A stretch of DNA of 64,000 nucleotides from Sipunculus nudus (lineage: Eukaryota > Annelida > Sipuncula > Golfingiida > Sipunculidae), in NCBI GenBank assembly GCA_026874595.1, contig CM049306.1, positions 14,405,019 through 14,469,018 of the forward strand, read 5' to 3'. Below, one piece after another: positions 50,332 to 63,694 of this stretch (position 1 is its first letter; every line of letters begins with the position of its first letter). Both the position numbers and the translations under genes were made by a program. The notes below the pieces were generated by a model. It had not been told where the DNA came from, ran no database searches, and was given only the letters and a program-made list of their open reading frames with translations.

Positions 50332-52372
50332 ACAAGTGACCTGTGGGTCATGACGCTCAGCCGACTGACATGTTGATAATATGTCTTTGCACAGACAACC
50401 AATTAAGATAGGTGGCATCATTTTTCATGCATATTAGCTTAAGTTCATCAAGACCCATAAGCACAACAAATTTGATGACAATCCAACCAGCCTTTCATGA
50501 GGAATCTGGCAATTTGTGTGTATTTTGCATTATTTCTGGGGTGCTCAAACATACCCCAAAACTCTGAGAATATAGGTTAACTGTGACCCAATTTCAGGCT
50601 TCTGGGGAGAACTTTTTAGGAACTCTCAGGATGTCAAGTCAGAAGATTCTGGGCCCCATGGTTATGATTTGTGCCCTACTTTGGTATCCAATTTTTCATT
50701 ATTCTTGGGGGTGCTTATAAGCCCCATAGCTCAGACAATATGAGTGACAGAGACCTAATTTCAGGTTTCCAAGGAGACTTTTTATGGAACTCTCTGGATG
50801 TAATGTGAGAAGTTTCCAGGTCCAGCAGTTACGATTTGTGCCCTGTTAACAGATGACGGCATCTTAAGAGGTCTCAAAAATAGCAAAAAAAAAAAAAGTA
50901 AAAAAATCGAAAAAATACAGGTGGCACCACCAGTCTGCAGAAACTGATTAACACTCCATGATCAATATCCATGCAAAGAATCATGGTGATCAATGCATTA
51001 GTTGTTTAGATATTTGAGCTTTTGTATCAAATTTTTCATTATTATGGGGGTACTTCGGAGCCCCATAGCTTAAAGAATATGGGTAACAGAGACCTCATTC
51101 CAGGTTTCCAAGATTTTTCATGGACCTCTCTGGATGTAAAGTTAAAAGATTCCAGGCCCAGTGGTTACGATTTGTGCCTTGTTAATGGACAGACGGCCAT
51201 ATGGCTGGACGGACGACAGACAAAGAGTGATCGCTATAGCCAGATGACTAACAGTCAGCTGAGCTAAAAATCATAAAAATTCTAAAAATATAGGTGGCAC
51301 CACCAGTTTGCAGAAACTGATGAAACACTCCATGATCAATATCCATGCAAAGAATCAAGGTGATCAATGCATTAGTTGTTCAGATATTTGAGTTTTTGTA
51401 TCAAATTTTTATATTATTTTTGGGGGTAATTCGGAGCCCCATAGCTTGAAGAATATGGGTAACAGAGACCTCATTCCAGGTTTCCAAGGAGATTTTTCAT
51501 GGACCTCCCTGGATGTAATGTGAGAAGTTTCCAGGTCCAGCAGTTACGATTTGTGCCCTGTTAACAGATGACGGCATCTTTAGAGGTCTCAAAAATAGCA
51601 ACAAAAAAAAAGTAAAAAAATAGAAAAAATACAGGTGGCACCACCAGTCTGCAGAAACTGATGAAACACTCCATGATCAATATCCATGCAAAGAATCATG
51701 GTGATCAATGCATTAGTTGTTTAGATATTTGAGCTTTTGTATCAAATTTTTTATTATTATGGGGGTACTTCGGAGCCCCATAGCTTAAAGAATATGGGTA
51801 ACAGAGACCTCATTCCAGGTTTCCAAGATTTTTCATGGACCTCTCTGGATGTAAAGTTAAAAGATTCCAGGCCCAGTGGTTACGATTTGTGCCTTGTTAA
51901 TGGACAGACGGCCATATGGCCGGACGGACGACAGACAAAGAGTGATCGCTATAGCCAGATGACTTACAGTCAGCTGAGCTAAAAATCATAAAAATTCTAA
52001 AAATATAGGTGGCACCACCAGTCTGCAGAAACTGATGAAACACTCCATGATCAATATCCATGCAAAGAATCAAGGTGATCAATGCATTAGTTGTTCAGAT
52101 ATTTGAGTTTTTGTATCAAATTTTTATATTATTTTTGGGGGTAATTCGGAGCCCCATAGCTTGAAGAATATGGGTAACAGAGACCTCATTCCAGGTTTCC
52201 AAGGAGATTTTTCATGGACCTCCCTGGATGTAAAGTTAGAAGATTCCAGGTCCAGTGGTTATGATTTGTGCCTTGTTAACAGACAGACGGCTGGATGGAA
52301 AAATGGCCGGACAGACGACGGACAAAGAGTGATCACTATAGCTTAGATGACTTTCAGTCAGCTGAGCTAAAA
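50332..52372 (+). mobile_element. Group A1 element with duplicated 715-bp unit
   Basis: The tip ACAAGTGACCTGTGGGTCA with CTCAGCCGAC opens it; 'ttagatgactttcagtcagctgagctaaaa' closes it. Two almost identical 715-bp units (about 50795-51509 and 51510-52224) each contain two monomers and one internal A1 terminus (51265, 51980). The very similar frames at 51022-51267 and 51737-51982 reflect this duplication, not a gene family. Confidence 0.85.
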
Positions 52373-53317
52373 ACAAGTGACCCATGGGTCATGATGCTCA
52401 GCCGACTGGCATGTTGACCACATGTTCTTGCACAGGCAACAAATTAAGATAATGTAGGTGGCATCATAGTTCGTGCATATTAGCTGAAGTTCATTAAGAC
52501 CCATCATCACACCAAATTTAATGACAATCCATCCAGCCGTTCCTGAGGAATCTGGTAATTAGTATTTTGTATTATTTCTGGGGTGCTCAAACATGGCCTG
52601 TTAAACAGATGATATAGTTCACAGTGATCTAATTTCAGGTGTCTGAGGAGAACTTTGGAGTAACTCTCATCATGTCAAGTAAGAAAATTCTAGGTCCAAT
52701 GGTTATGATTTGTGCCGTGCTTTGGTGTCAATTTTTCCATTATTCAGGGGGTATTTATAAGCCCCATAGCTTGAAAAAATATGGGTAACAGAGACCTAAT
52801 TTCAGGTTTTCAAGAAGACTTCTCATGGACCTCCCAGGATTGTCAAATAAGAAAATCAATGGTTATGATTTGTGCACTATTAACTGATGTCCGCACCAAA
52901 TAAGGTCTAACAAAGAGAGAAAAAAATTTGTTAAAAATTTGAAATAAAATGAAGCGCCACCAGTCTGAAGGAACTAATGAAACACTCCATGACCTATATC
53001 CATGCAAAGAACCATGGTGATCAATGCATCAGCTGTCTAGATACTTGAGCTTTTGTATCAAATTTTCCATTATTCTGGGGGTTACTTTAAAGCCCCTTAG
53101 CTAGAAGAATAGAGCTTATATAGGATAAAAGAGACCTAATTTCAGGTTACCAAGGAGATCTTTCATGGACCTCTCTTGATGTCAAGTAAGAAGATTTCAC
53201 ATCAATCAGTTGCGATTTGTGCCTGGTTAACAGATAGAGAAACGGACAGCTAGATGAACAGACGAACAAAGAGTGATTGCTAAAGCTCAGAAAAATTACA
53301 GTCAGCTGAGCTCAAAA
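52373..53317 (+). mobile_element. Group A1 element joined head-to-tail to the previous one
   Basis: ACAAGTGACCCATGGGTCA follows directly on GCTGAGCTAAAA of the preceding element with no host DNA between. It contains about two to three monomers and a mutated terminus, 'aattacagtcagctgagctcaaaa'. Confidence 0.8.
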
Positions 53318-54672
53318 CTTATTATCTAATTTTATAATAATATGTGGATGGAGCTCATGGCTGAAAGTATATGAATGAAAGATTAGTATACTGTATATCT
53401 CTATTTTTTTACTAATAATATATCTTCTTTAAAACGTGTTACAATAAAGGTTGGGTAAAAAAAGGTATTTGCTGTTGGACAGGAATGCTCAAACAGAATG
53501 AGCCTCCTCTTGAGCCAGTAAACTACTAGGGGAAAAAATAGCAGTATACAAGAGCAGTTCAATATATCAAATGAGAGTTCCTAGGCCTCTTGAAAGCCCT
53601 TCACTCAAAAATAAATTGTGAACACAGGTAAACTCATGAAAGAAGAGTAATAACAGTGGTAGAATACTTAACTAAAAAAAAACACCGGGGTCAATTTCTT
53701 TTAACATCCAGATGGTCTGAATGACCTCCTGGAGTCTTGATCTTTGGATGTCATCAGAACCCTGGGAGGAGCCCAGCATCATGACCATTAACATCAGCTT
53801 GATGCTTGCTGTACAGTAGGTCATTTATATACACATCAGGCTTGGTACTTAACTTAAAACAGTGACTGTGTATAAATATTTTACCTGTATAGACACCCAG
53901 AGGTGTTGCCTAAAAGCTGTAAACCAGATACAGAAAGCAGTTTAACATGAGTCAGCACATTGATGTCTGGCAGCTTCAGTATAGGAATCTGTGTTAAGGA
54001 AGCCCCATACTGATTTAATACCCCTAAAACAAATGGTTAAAGTTCTTCTGTTTGGAAAACATTACTCTGTCAGCCACCATGACTCCAATTATACTGGTAA
54101 TAATAGAAAAATAACCTTATTTCATAAATCATAGTATATAATATATACATATGTGTGTATCAGACATACCCATTTCAAAACAGAAACAATGTTGTGCATG
54201 CTTCAAGCTGTACTTCACCTGTGTCATACTATGATTGGTCTGCAATACTTTTGACCATGAGGTCTTGGAGATTAGAGGAAGACCCTATAAACAGTTGATT
54301 TTTTATCCCATATTTACATGAATCAGTATTTGTGGTTATGGAATGGGGAAACTTTGAAATAATGTAAATGATTTAAATGGAACTCAAGGTTCAGAGTAAC
54401 ACCATTTTAAGTTTACAAGATCTTACACATTTTTTTCTTGTACCAAATAAGAAGTTTCTATCCAGTCTTGTTTGCATATACCAAGTTCACAGGTGCTACC
54501 AACACTTTGTGTACAAAAAAAAAACCATTCATACTGCAACCACTCATAGATCTTGATAATTAAGCTCAGGCTCTAAAATTCAAACATCTCTATCCAATAA
54601 CCAGTTCTCCATGAAGGTTAGCTAAAATCCATACATTTATCAACTGGGTTTATACATTTTATAAATAGACAA
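53318..54672. other. Unique sequence, nothing recognised
   Basis: No convincing exon, repeat or RNA gene was seen. Confidence 0.4.
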
Positions 54673-55978
54673 ACAAGGCCTACAGGCCTAATGTAACCTG
54701 TGCAATGGGATACACATCAGGTATAATATTCCATGATAACAAGCTTAACCATTTTTTGAACAATGTAAGTACTAAATATTTTGAACCCAGAGCACAAGCA
54801 CCATGCAATTACACAAAAGTTAATCCTGAATCTGGCATGGATGCACACAACACACCAATGATTGTAAGTGGCGCCACCAGTCTGGTGTATGAGAAAGCCA
54901 TCGAAGTTGCATGGACATTCAAAATTTTAGGCAGATACTTCAAACAACTGTTGTGCTATGTGCACAGATGCATGAAACCCAACACAATTGTAGTTGTTAC
55001 CACAAGTCTTGCATACAACAAAACTACTTGACATGAATGGACATGCACAATTTAAGGCTGACATGTCAAATCACTCCTGAGAAATAAGCAGGGACATACA
55101 CTGTGCAAAAATTATTATAGGTGGCTCCACCAGTGTTGTGTATATTAAGCTATCTGAGATGTATAGAGACATGAACAATTTCAGGTTAATACATCAAACT
55201 TCTCAGTCGGGTGCACTTGGATGACCAAGCTCAACTGAGGCAGGCAGCTGGTCCAAACTGAACTGAAACTAATATGCAGCTGCAACTACTGTACTGGGTG
55301 AACTCTTGACCTGTATCTGGTTGCACTGATTGAACTCTTGAAGTGATGCCTAAGCTGATACAGTTAGCAGTCTGCCAAAGCCATAAACATAGACAGACTG
55401 ACACTTGGCCTTTTGCCAAGATGGTTGTTAGTCTGCAAAGCTATTTATAGATACAGAAAAATTCTTTGCCTGTTGCCAAATCTATTAACACATACTGAAA
55501 AACTTTTATTTTAGAGGATAGGTCCATGGCCTGTTTGTGGCACTGTCTATTGAATGGGTTAGGTATAATCTAGAAGTCATAACCTGTCATTAAGACATTG
55601 GAGCAAATATCTGAGGTTCTATAACAAAATTTCACCATCATGCTGTTGAATCATGCCAAAAATCACAAAACTGGAACCATTCAAACAAATCTGAGAGAGA
55701 TTGCTTCAGGGATTATTTCTGTGAAATATTGAACAATAAAGCTGGGCAGGTTTGTACAAGAAAGATTTTTTAAGGTTTTTCAGCTTTTTCTCAATGAAAT
55801 CTAAGTGAATGCAGTTAGCCAAGAAAATAAGCTCAATCTGATAGATCTTTTGCATAAAAATTGATGCTAGGTCCTGCCGTTTTTGAGATAGTATGGGTTA
55901 ACATACAGACGAGGGATGATGGATGATGGCCACCAGTGATGCCACACTATCACATAAGCTCACAGGTTTGCTAAAAAA
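54673..55978 (+). mobile_element. Complete group A2 element, 1.3 kb
   Basis: The tip ACAAGGCCTACAGGCCTAATG is followed by inner arm AACCTGTG (54695-54702). The 3' end is GCTCACAGGTTTGCTAAAAA with CACAGGTT at 55961-55968, the exact complement. The interior has monomers with GTGGCGCCACCAG (54868) and the A2 core (55650-55975). A foldback CTTGGCCTTTTGCCAAG lies near 55405. Confidence 0.8.
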
Positions 55979-57065
55979 GATGGAAAATAAAACCTCTGTC
56001 TAATGTTGGCAGAGGTGATTATCAAATTAAGATGCTTTGATTATTGCAAAAAGGACTTAAGCATGGTTTACAGGAGGCTTTAAAGACACACATGCAGGAG
56101 AATAGCTTCCATAACTTGCTGAATTACACGAGAATAGTTTCTCCAATCATTTCTAAACTGATTAAACTTTGTAATAAAAAAATAAATGTGCCATGTTCTA
56201 TGTTGTTAATGATTTTAATTGTCAAAATTAATTAGACTTGAAGCTGTAACTGCCAGAACTCTGTGATCATAGTATAAATTCAAGTGTTCATGAAAGCATT
56301 GACCAAAAAGAATATTTCACAGAGAAACCATGACATCATGCACCCTTGTCAGTGCATGCTTTATTTTTCACACTGAACTGAATCACTGTCTTAATACAAA
56401 TCATTAAAATCAAATTTTCCAGTGGAGGTTGTGTATATTCACCCTGAGTAAATAGTATTATATGTTCATTCTTAATATCGTACTCCTTTTATATAGAATA
56501 TGAAAAATTATGACAATACCTAATTTGAAAATTCATGGGATGAAGTTCATGACATGTCATGCTCCAAGTCATTTGTGCTTTAATTAATTATGAAATAGCC
56601 GACAGAGGATAATCACCACAGTTTATTCCCTTAAGCTGTAAAATTTTATGCCCTGTACATAAAATCTGAAGGAAGGATTTTCCCCCAGTTACCTGCTGTT
56701 AGTCAGACAATTACCTTGGGATTTCACTCAAAGGGGAGCTGTCGAGAAACATGAAGGACTAGTCTACAGAGAAAAAGACCCAAGAAAGAAAAATAATCTT
56801 CTTTTTTTTATAACTTTACACACTGTAACTAATGAAACCTGATCTCTAGACTCTACTGGGAACAGCAAATGGTAGCTACAAAAAGAAATCTTCTTTCAAA
56901 TAAAAAGCAATTTTTGTAGACCATTTTGCACAGTCTGTGTGCAAGAGTTTTTTTTTCTTTTTTTTTTAATGAATATGCAGAATACATGGCTTTGTGCATC
57001 CGCTAACAATTCAAATAAACTTTTGACTGAATGATAACGCTAAAATGCAAATGATGAAAACAAAC

Positions 57066-57106
<41 letters not shown>

Positions 57107-57880
57107 TATATACACACACATACATATACATACATAAAGCAGATGCAAAAATGGTTAAATATATCAACTTTATGTAATTACATTAATGTTAACGGCCTAT
57201 ATAAGTCTGGGTTTTTTTAACCCTTCTTATATTTTTTCTTTCCATTAGAGTGCTGAAGCTTACACAAAGGTATTTTCTTTTTAATTTGGAAGAAGGTAGT
57301 AGTGTCTTAAATAAGAGATGTTTCAGAAATGTCAAGGTGCATATTACAGATTGCTTATATAAATGTTAGAATATAAAATTCATTACATTTACAGTAATGC
57401 AAAAAAGGTATGGTAGAAACAGCTAAGAGGGCAAAACTGCTAACATTGGAATAGAAACCATATAATTCATCCTTGCTGATCTTTCAACAGAAAATCATCT
57501 TACTCTGCCCCTCTGACATACTGCTAAGGAAAATTTTAAATGTACATCAGGGTGGCATAAGATTACCTGAAAATCCCATGGTGAAGAAGATAAAGAAACA
57601 TAATACTGCAAAAAGACAGGAAATAGGCAGTTTTACTTTTAAACTTGGCCTGTTATCTAAGTGAACTGTCTTAAGGATTTTACCATGCCCACCACTCAAA
57701 TAAGCTAGGCATCTCAGGATCAGGAACCTCTATCCACAGTGAATACAAACACAAGTTTTTATGGCAGGATAGTGAAAATGAAGAGCAAAGAAGGAGACAC
57801 AATCTGTCAATATTCTCAACATGCTCTGCGCAATGGGAAAGGGTTGGTGACATTTCACACTGACCTCTCCCTTCCCACAG
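55979..57880. other. AT-rich sequence with a (TA)n run
   Basis: A (TA)n microsatellite lies at about 57071-57103. No gene was recognised; the small frames 56044-56235 and 57473-57664 are unsupported. Confidence 0.4.
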
Positions 57881-57956
57881 ATCCCTTCAGAGCCTGTTCA
57901 GTTTTGTGTACTCCAAAACCAGGGGCAATCATTTGCAGGCCGGTATTTTCTTGACA
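57881..57956 (+). CDS. Candidate internal exon
   Basis: A very strong acceptor (CCTCTCCCTTCCCACAG, ending 57880) opens 25 codons beginning IPSEPVQFCVLQNQGQSF. It runs to donor GACA|GTATGTGA (57957), phase 1. Reading on, a stop follows after Met. The protein is not recognised and no partner exon was found. Confidence 0.3.
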
Positions 57957-58819
57957 GTATGTGATAGGACAGCACTTGAGAGCATGATTAATGCAATCTA
58001 ATTCCAGCAAGGCCTGTCAATATAATGAAATCAAGATGCTGTTTTTCATAGCTAAATTTCACAGCGGAACACACCATTTACTAAATGCAGCCATTTACAT
58101 TGGCCAACTGACAAGAGAAAAATTGGCCCTAGATTAAATGATAAAAAGGTCTATCATATTTAGACATAAGGAAATTATATGTGATATAGACTAAAATTAT
58201 TGTGCCAAAAAAGGTGAGAGTCAAAAGCACTTGATGATATTGATGAATGAAAGTGGAAGCAGGTAATAAGTTGAGCGGTGGTGTGACACCATGGTCCACT
58301 GATGGCCTACTTCAATTGTCAGCAGAAAAAAATACCTGCTGACCCTTTATTGATGAGATAATAAATCAAATCTATATCACTACCTGTTAGTCATAAAACA
58401 TGTCATTCAACAGATCTAATCTCTCTTCTACTATATTTATGAAATATGAAAAGCTTTTAGTGTTTTATCAACAAAGCTACTCATCCCTGCTGGACCCCTA
58501 CATCCACATATATCTTTTTAATCAGCTGGACACTGAGAAGACCAGGAAAAGATCTTATATTTACATTACACAATCCTGTAAAACTACACCAATATGGCAA
58601 AATGAGAGTCAGCTTAATGGAAAACAACATGAGCAGCACATTCCTTTTACATCCACCGGTTCTTATTGGTTTTTTTTTTTTTTTTTTTTTTTGTATAATT
58701 CCCTCAGATGGGTAGCACCTCGGAAAAAAACATTCTCATTAAACATGATTATGACCTATTTCACTGTATGTCAACATATACACTATTCCACATGTACCAC
58801 GTTCATTTTTATAAAAAAA
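57957..58819. other. Spacer with poly(T) run
   Basis: A T homopolymer of about 23 bases lies at 58670-58692. The plus frame 58400-58852 runs into the next element and is not coding. Confidence 0.4.
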
Positions 58820-59120
58820 ACAAGGGACCCATGGGTCACTGTGCTCAGCTGAAGTTGACCTTGAAGGTAAAAATCTAAAAGTAGTATCGAATGGAGATAA
58901 AGTGTAAGAGGAAGAGGTAATATAGGCCATGGTTGGTTTATATGATTGGTTTGTATTGATGAGCAAGAAATTGTTGCAAATAATATTTTGTGACCTGACC
59001 ATGTGTTTCTGAATGTTGAAACTGAAGCATGTGGGCATTTTGTGAACAAATGATCTGTACTATTATCATGATCATTAGTTGGCTTTTTGATAATTGTGGA
59101 CATTTCAGTAGTTTACACAT
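58820..59120 (+). mobile_element. Group A1 5' fragment
   Basis: The tip ACAAGGGACCCATGGGTCA with CTCAGCTGA and the following 185 bp match 12469-12653 closely. It is followed by a block (59047-59120) that in the 12 kb copy lies upstream (12338-12408) instead. Confidence 0.75.
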
Positions 59121-59153
59121 TTGTCTAATTGAACCTACTTTTTTTATAATATA

Positions 59154-60050
59154 CAGTAGAGCGCCTTTTTTCCTAAAGCGTCGGGGGACAAGCTTTTCGG
59201 AAATTCGGTTGGGGGTCTAGGGCCATTTTTGTACAACAGTAAATGATTAACTTAACACTATATTACTGAGGAAACACTGTGTTTCTTTTCGACCCACGTA
59301 ATTTACGACCGGAACTTATAAAAAATGTCGAATTTATTGCAGAGTTTGATAGGTAAAACCCATTTTAAATTGTTTTAAGGATACTTGTGTGCCATAAAAA
59401 AAAAATTACAGGAGGGAAAGGTCAATTGACATTGCCATTATTGTAGCTCGGTTAGTTTCTTTAACAGCCCGTAGGCGGCGCCAGAGTGGCACACGCATAA
59501 CGTTTTCTTTTCATTTACTCCCTATCCCTGGCAGGTGACAGCAAGATGAACATGTTCGATTTGTGTTCTTCTTGACAGTAAATAAAACCTAAACCACTAA
59601 ACACTAAACCTACTTGAGCACAAGCGATGTGGGAATGATACCTCACCAATACTCTTGCGAGTTAACTGCTAAGTTGTTTGGCCTGACATCCCAGCCAAAG
59701 CCATCGAACTATGCTTGCTTGAGTACAAACGAGTTATAGTTGATAATACACAAGTGCTCCTGGATAAACTGCTCACGTGCTTACTAGGGGTATATAGAGC
59801 CTGGCATTGCGCGACTAGCTGTAGTTATCACACCATTGCCCCAGCGACAGCATCGGCCCAGAACTAATTAATTAGGGTCAGCACTCGGCTTAACCACCTG
59901 ACTGCAGGCCTTTGTGACTTGTAATTACAAAAATTCACACTTGAGGTGTTTTCATGCTTGAAAATACGAATTAAATTTCGCTCCCCCATTTTAATTTTCG
60001 GAAACACGAATTTTTGGAAATTCGGCATTCGGAAATACGGCGCTCTACTG
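59154..60050 (+). mobile_element. Non-autonomous pogo/Tigger-like element, 897 bp
   Basis: Terminal repeats CAGTAGAGCGCC and GGCGCTCTACTG are perfect at the tips and flanked by TA on both sides (59152-59153, 60051-60052). Subterminal TTCGGAAATTCGG motifs occur at both ends. The CAGT start and TA target site fit pogo/Tigger of the Tc1/mariner superfamily. No transposase frame remains. The interior is CpG-richer with 'gggtatatagagcc', possibly captured sequence. Confidence 0.8.
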
Positions 60051-60539
60051 TATATTATTAAATATATGTATTTTTTTATGAAATATATACAGTTGAAATG
60101 TAACTAATTTCCCCAGTCCTCAAATGAAAGGATTTGGTGGTGGTGGTGGTGGGAGAGTTACAACATATCTGTATTGTTATAGTGTATATACGTACAATTT
60201 TCACTTTATTTAACAATGCTTACAGGATAAAAAAGGTTCATTTATAATTACTTAATATTTAAACAAGGGACCCAGGGGTCTAATGTTCACTCTGTGAATT
60301 ACTGTGCATATTGGCAGGTGATCAAAACTAGAATATCAGCAGAAGCTGACAAAAGCCCTCAGCCAAAAGAACAGTGTTTAGAGGTGGTAACAGTAACAAG
60401 TACTAAATATCTGTTTTCACATGGATGTATATCTGTACATGTCTCAGTTATAAACCTAAAATGGAGAGGTGTGTACCATGAATCACAACAATCCACCATA
60501 TGCTTCCTGAAAAATAAGCTTCTAAATTTTATTCTATTA

Positions 60540-61290
60540 TAAGCTCTGTGACCTTGAAAAGTAGGTCAAGGTCACCCATCTTCGAACTTGACTGAGATTT
60601 TGTTGATATACATCTTCACCAAAGAAATAAAATTCCTATTGTGAATCCTTTTAGAGATATACAGCTCACAAGGCCAAAGTTGAAAAATCTAAGAAAAATT
60701 CATTAAAAATCAGAAATTGTAGGTGGAGCCCCCAAACTTGTGCATCAGTTACAGACCATCAGTCCCTATGATCATAGTAAGTATTGTGAAAATCCACCCA
60801 ATGGTTCCTGAGAAATAAGCTTCTAAATGTTTTTTCTATAACCAGCTCTAAAACGTAGAAAAATAGGTCAAGGTCACCCATCTTCAAACTTGACCAAGAT
60901 TTTGTCAATATACATCTTCACTGAAAAATAAAATTCCTACGGTGAATCCTTTTAGAGATATCCTGCTCACAAGCCCAAAGTTGAAAAATCCGATAAAAAT
61001 TCATTAAAAATCAGAAATTGTAGGTGGAGCCACCAAACTTGTGTAGCAGGTACAGACTATCAGTTCCAATAATCATAGTAAGTTTTGTGAAAATCCACCA
61101 AATGGTTCCTGAGTAATAAGCATCTTAGTGTTTTTCTATAATCAGCTCTAAAATGTAGAATAATAGGTCAAGGTCACCCATCTTCTAACTTGACCGATAT
61201 TTTGTGGATATGCATCTTTACAGAGGAAATGAAATTCTGACGGTGAATCCTTTTCAAGATATCCTGCTCACAAGGTTAAAGTTAACGGAC
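60540..61290 (+). repeat. 300-bp tandem monomers with AGGTCAAGGTCAC
   Basis: 'aggtcaaggtcacccatctt' recurs near 60566, 60867 and 61166. TCAAGGTCA is the extended half-site bound by ERR/SF-1-type receptors. Confidence 0.8.
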
Positions 61291-61326
61291 GCTGGACGGA
61301 CAGACGGACAGCTTGGGTGACGACAA

Positions 61327-61355
61327 TAGCCCATCAGCCTAAGGGCTGAGGGCTA
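61327..61355 (+). other. Internal group A4-type terminal hairpin
   Basis: TAGCCCATCAGCC, loop TAAG, GGCTGAGGGCT, AAAA. It has the same form as A1 termini but a different arm. A related hairpin lies at 63535-63569. It suggests that an A4 end was fused inside the A3 element. Confidence 0.65.
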
Positions 61356-61489
61356 AAAAAATGTCACAGAAAGATCAGTCCAAGAGTCTCAAGGGAGACT
61401 CTGTTTTGGCAGATTATAACAAATAAATACTTAATGACATATTATGGATTAAAGCAGAAAAGACCATTACAGCTTTCTGAAAGTAGCTA

Positions 61490-62530
61490 AACACAGGTAG
61501 CGCCACCTGCAGGTCAAAATCATTAAGCAGTCACATGATCAATATTCCTGTGATATTTGAAACTGAAGGCTGCAGCAGTTCCTAAGATATTTGGTAACAG
61601 ACAATACATCATGTATGGAAACACATCAAGTTGTTAAATTTTGCGATCGACAAAATTTGAAGTTCTGTAGAGATGCCATCTTGAGAATGACTTGACTGAA
61701 TTTATACTCAAATTATTCCCCTTCCTCTAAGAAACTGTTGACTATGAAATGAAGGCCAAAATGGTAATACTTTGTGACTTATCTTGTAAGAAGTGGAAAA
61801 GACCAATCATCCTGCAGAAAGTAGGTCAACAAAGGTGGCGCCACCTGGAGGTCAAAATCATTTAGCAGTCACATGATCAATATTCCTGTGAAATTTGAAA
61901 CTAAAGGCTGCAGCAGTTCCTCAGATATTTGGTAACAGACAATTCATCATGTATAGAAACACATCAAGTTGTCATATTTTGCAATCGACAGAATTTGAAG
62001 TTCTGTAGAGACGCCATTTTGAAAAGAGACTTGATTGAATTTATACTCAAATCATTCCACTTCCTTTAAGGAACTGCTGACTATGATATGAAGGCCAAAA
62101 TATTTAATACTTTATGACTTTATTTCGGAAGAAGTGGAAAAGACCATTTCATCCCGCAGAAAGTAGGTCAACACAGGTGGTGCCACCTGGAGGTCAAAAT
62201 CATTTGGCAGTTATATAATTAATATTCCTGTGAAATTTGAAACTGAAGGCTGCAGCAGTTCCTAAAATATTTAGTAACAGACAATACATCCTGTATGGAA
62301 ACACATCAAGTTGTCATATTTTGCAATCTACACGATTTGAAGTTCCGTAGAGATGCCATCTTGAAAATGACCTGACTGATTTTACACACAAATTATTCCC
62401 CTTCTTCTAAGGAACTGCTGACTATGATATGAAGGCCAAAATATTAATACTTTATGACTTATCTTGGAAGAAGTGGAAAAGACCATTATGTCCTGCAAAA
62501 AGTAGGTCAACATAGGTGGCGCCACCAAAA
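61490..62530 (+). repeat. 340-bp tandem monomers with GGTGGCGCCACC
   Basis: The start 'ggtggcgccacctggaggtcaaaatcat' recurs near 61497, 61832, 62177 and, partial, 62516. The copies are close in sequence. Confidence 0.85.
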
Positions 62531-62989
62531 GCTTATTTTTTCATGTTCACCCCATGATCATTAATTCTGCAAAGTTTCATGAAGGTAGCTGCTGTGGCTG
62601 TTGAGATATTTGGTCACAGACGGTGGACGGTGGACAGTGGATAGTGGCCGGCGGACACTGCGCCATGGCATAAGTTCACAGAGTGAACTAAAAAGGACAG
62701 ACAGACTAGTAGACAAACAAAGCTGATATATATAAAGTTTCAATTATTTATTAATTATATCATTTTTTTTTAAAGTTTGACATCTGCAATAATTCACAAC
62801 TGAATATAAAATTTGCTTTCATATTTCTGACTTAAATAGCTTAATTCCAGACACATACAGCATATGAAAGTTATTTTAACAGTGCTTATAGGAAAAATTT
62901 TATAATTAATATATATTTAATGATAACGGAGAGGTGATGGACAGAGCTGATCAATTTTTGTTCCATTTTCCTAAGGCAAGAATATGTTT

Positions 62990-63570
62990 CAATAAGATCT
63001 TAATTTTTTCTAATCCTATTATTTTTCTAATTAAATAAATTTTACACATTTGCAATAAAAACTAATGTCCAAGTGCACAGGAATCAATAATGAACAAATG
63101 TTTGTATTAGATCCTCATTTTTTTTCATCATTTTTTTTATTATAAGTTTATATTTCTATACATTTCCAATATAACATTTATATCTGATTATAAAACTTGA
63201 TTCAAAATTCTAAATTGCATCATCATAAATCTCAACCTTGTCAGATAAGACCACATCATGCATGCAAATGTATATTTATTTTTTACCACAAAAATATATC
63301 TTTTTAATTTGCAAAACAATAAATATCTAAAAATACTGCTTGATTCAAATTTCACAATTCTGAGGGGGGGGGGGGGGGGCTGGGGTGGTGATATGAGAAT
63401 AACTGTACACCTGTCACAGCAGGAGATCTCATCCAGTGACTGTAACAAATCAGAAAACCCTGGCATTGCTGACTTGGAGTGGGACCCTGCATGACTTACA
63501 GTCAGCTGAGCTAAAAAAAAACAGGACGATGACAACAGCCCATCTGCCTATATTGGCCAATGGCTAAAAA
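62990..63570 (+). mobile_element. Group A1 fragment with two successive termini
   Basis: The region 62995-63360 matches 36265-36740 and 33720-33850. A G run and the 'gatatgagaataactg' module (63388-63490) follow, then directly an A1 terminus (GACTTACAGTCAGCTGAGCTAAAA, about 63492-63518). After that comes an A4-type hairpin ending 'ccaatggctaaaaa' (63569). The core module between module and terminus is deleted. Confidence 0.65.
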
Positions 63571-63694
63571 GCCATTTCTTATTTTAAGATACATATAAAT
63601 GTATACTCTTCAGCAAATGCAAAAAGATGATTATAATCAATGCTTTTATATGAGTAAAAAATTTGTGTGCGTGTTTTGTCTAAAACTAGACATT

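Larger units (their letters stand above)
60263..62694 (+). mobile_element. Complete group A3 element, 2.4 kb
   Basis: The tip ACAAGGGACCCAGGGGTCTAATG is followed by inner arm GTTCACTCTGTGAA (60285-60298). The 3' palindrome TTCACAGAGTGAAC (62675-62688) is its exact complement and runs into TAAAAA. The core has two different arrays: about 300-bp monomers (60540-61290), ended by an A4-type hairpin, and about 340-bp monomers (61490-62530). 'GACGGTGGACGGTGGACAG' precedes the 3' end. Confidence 0.8.

Noticed and set aside
51022-51982. Two nearly identical 81-codon frames as a possible gene pair
   Set aside because: They are the same stretch in two 715-bp transposon units and contain the element terminus; similar frames in older monomers are broken.
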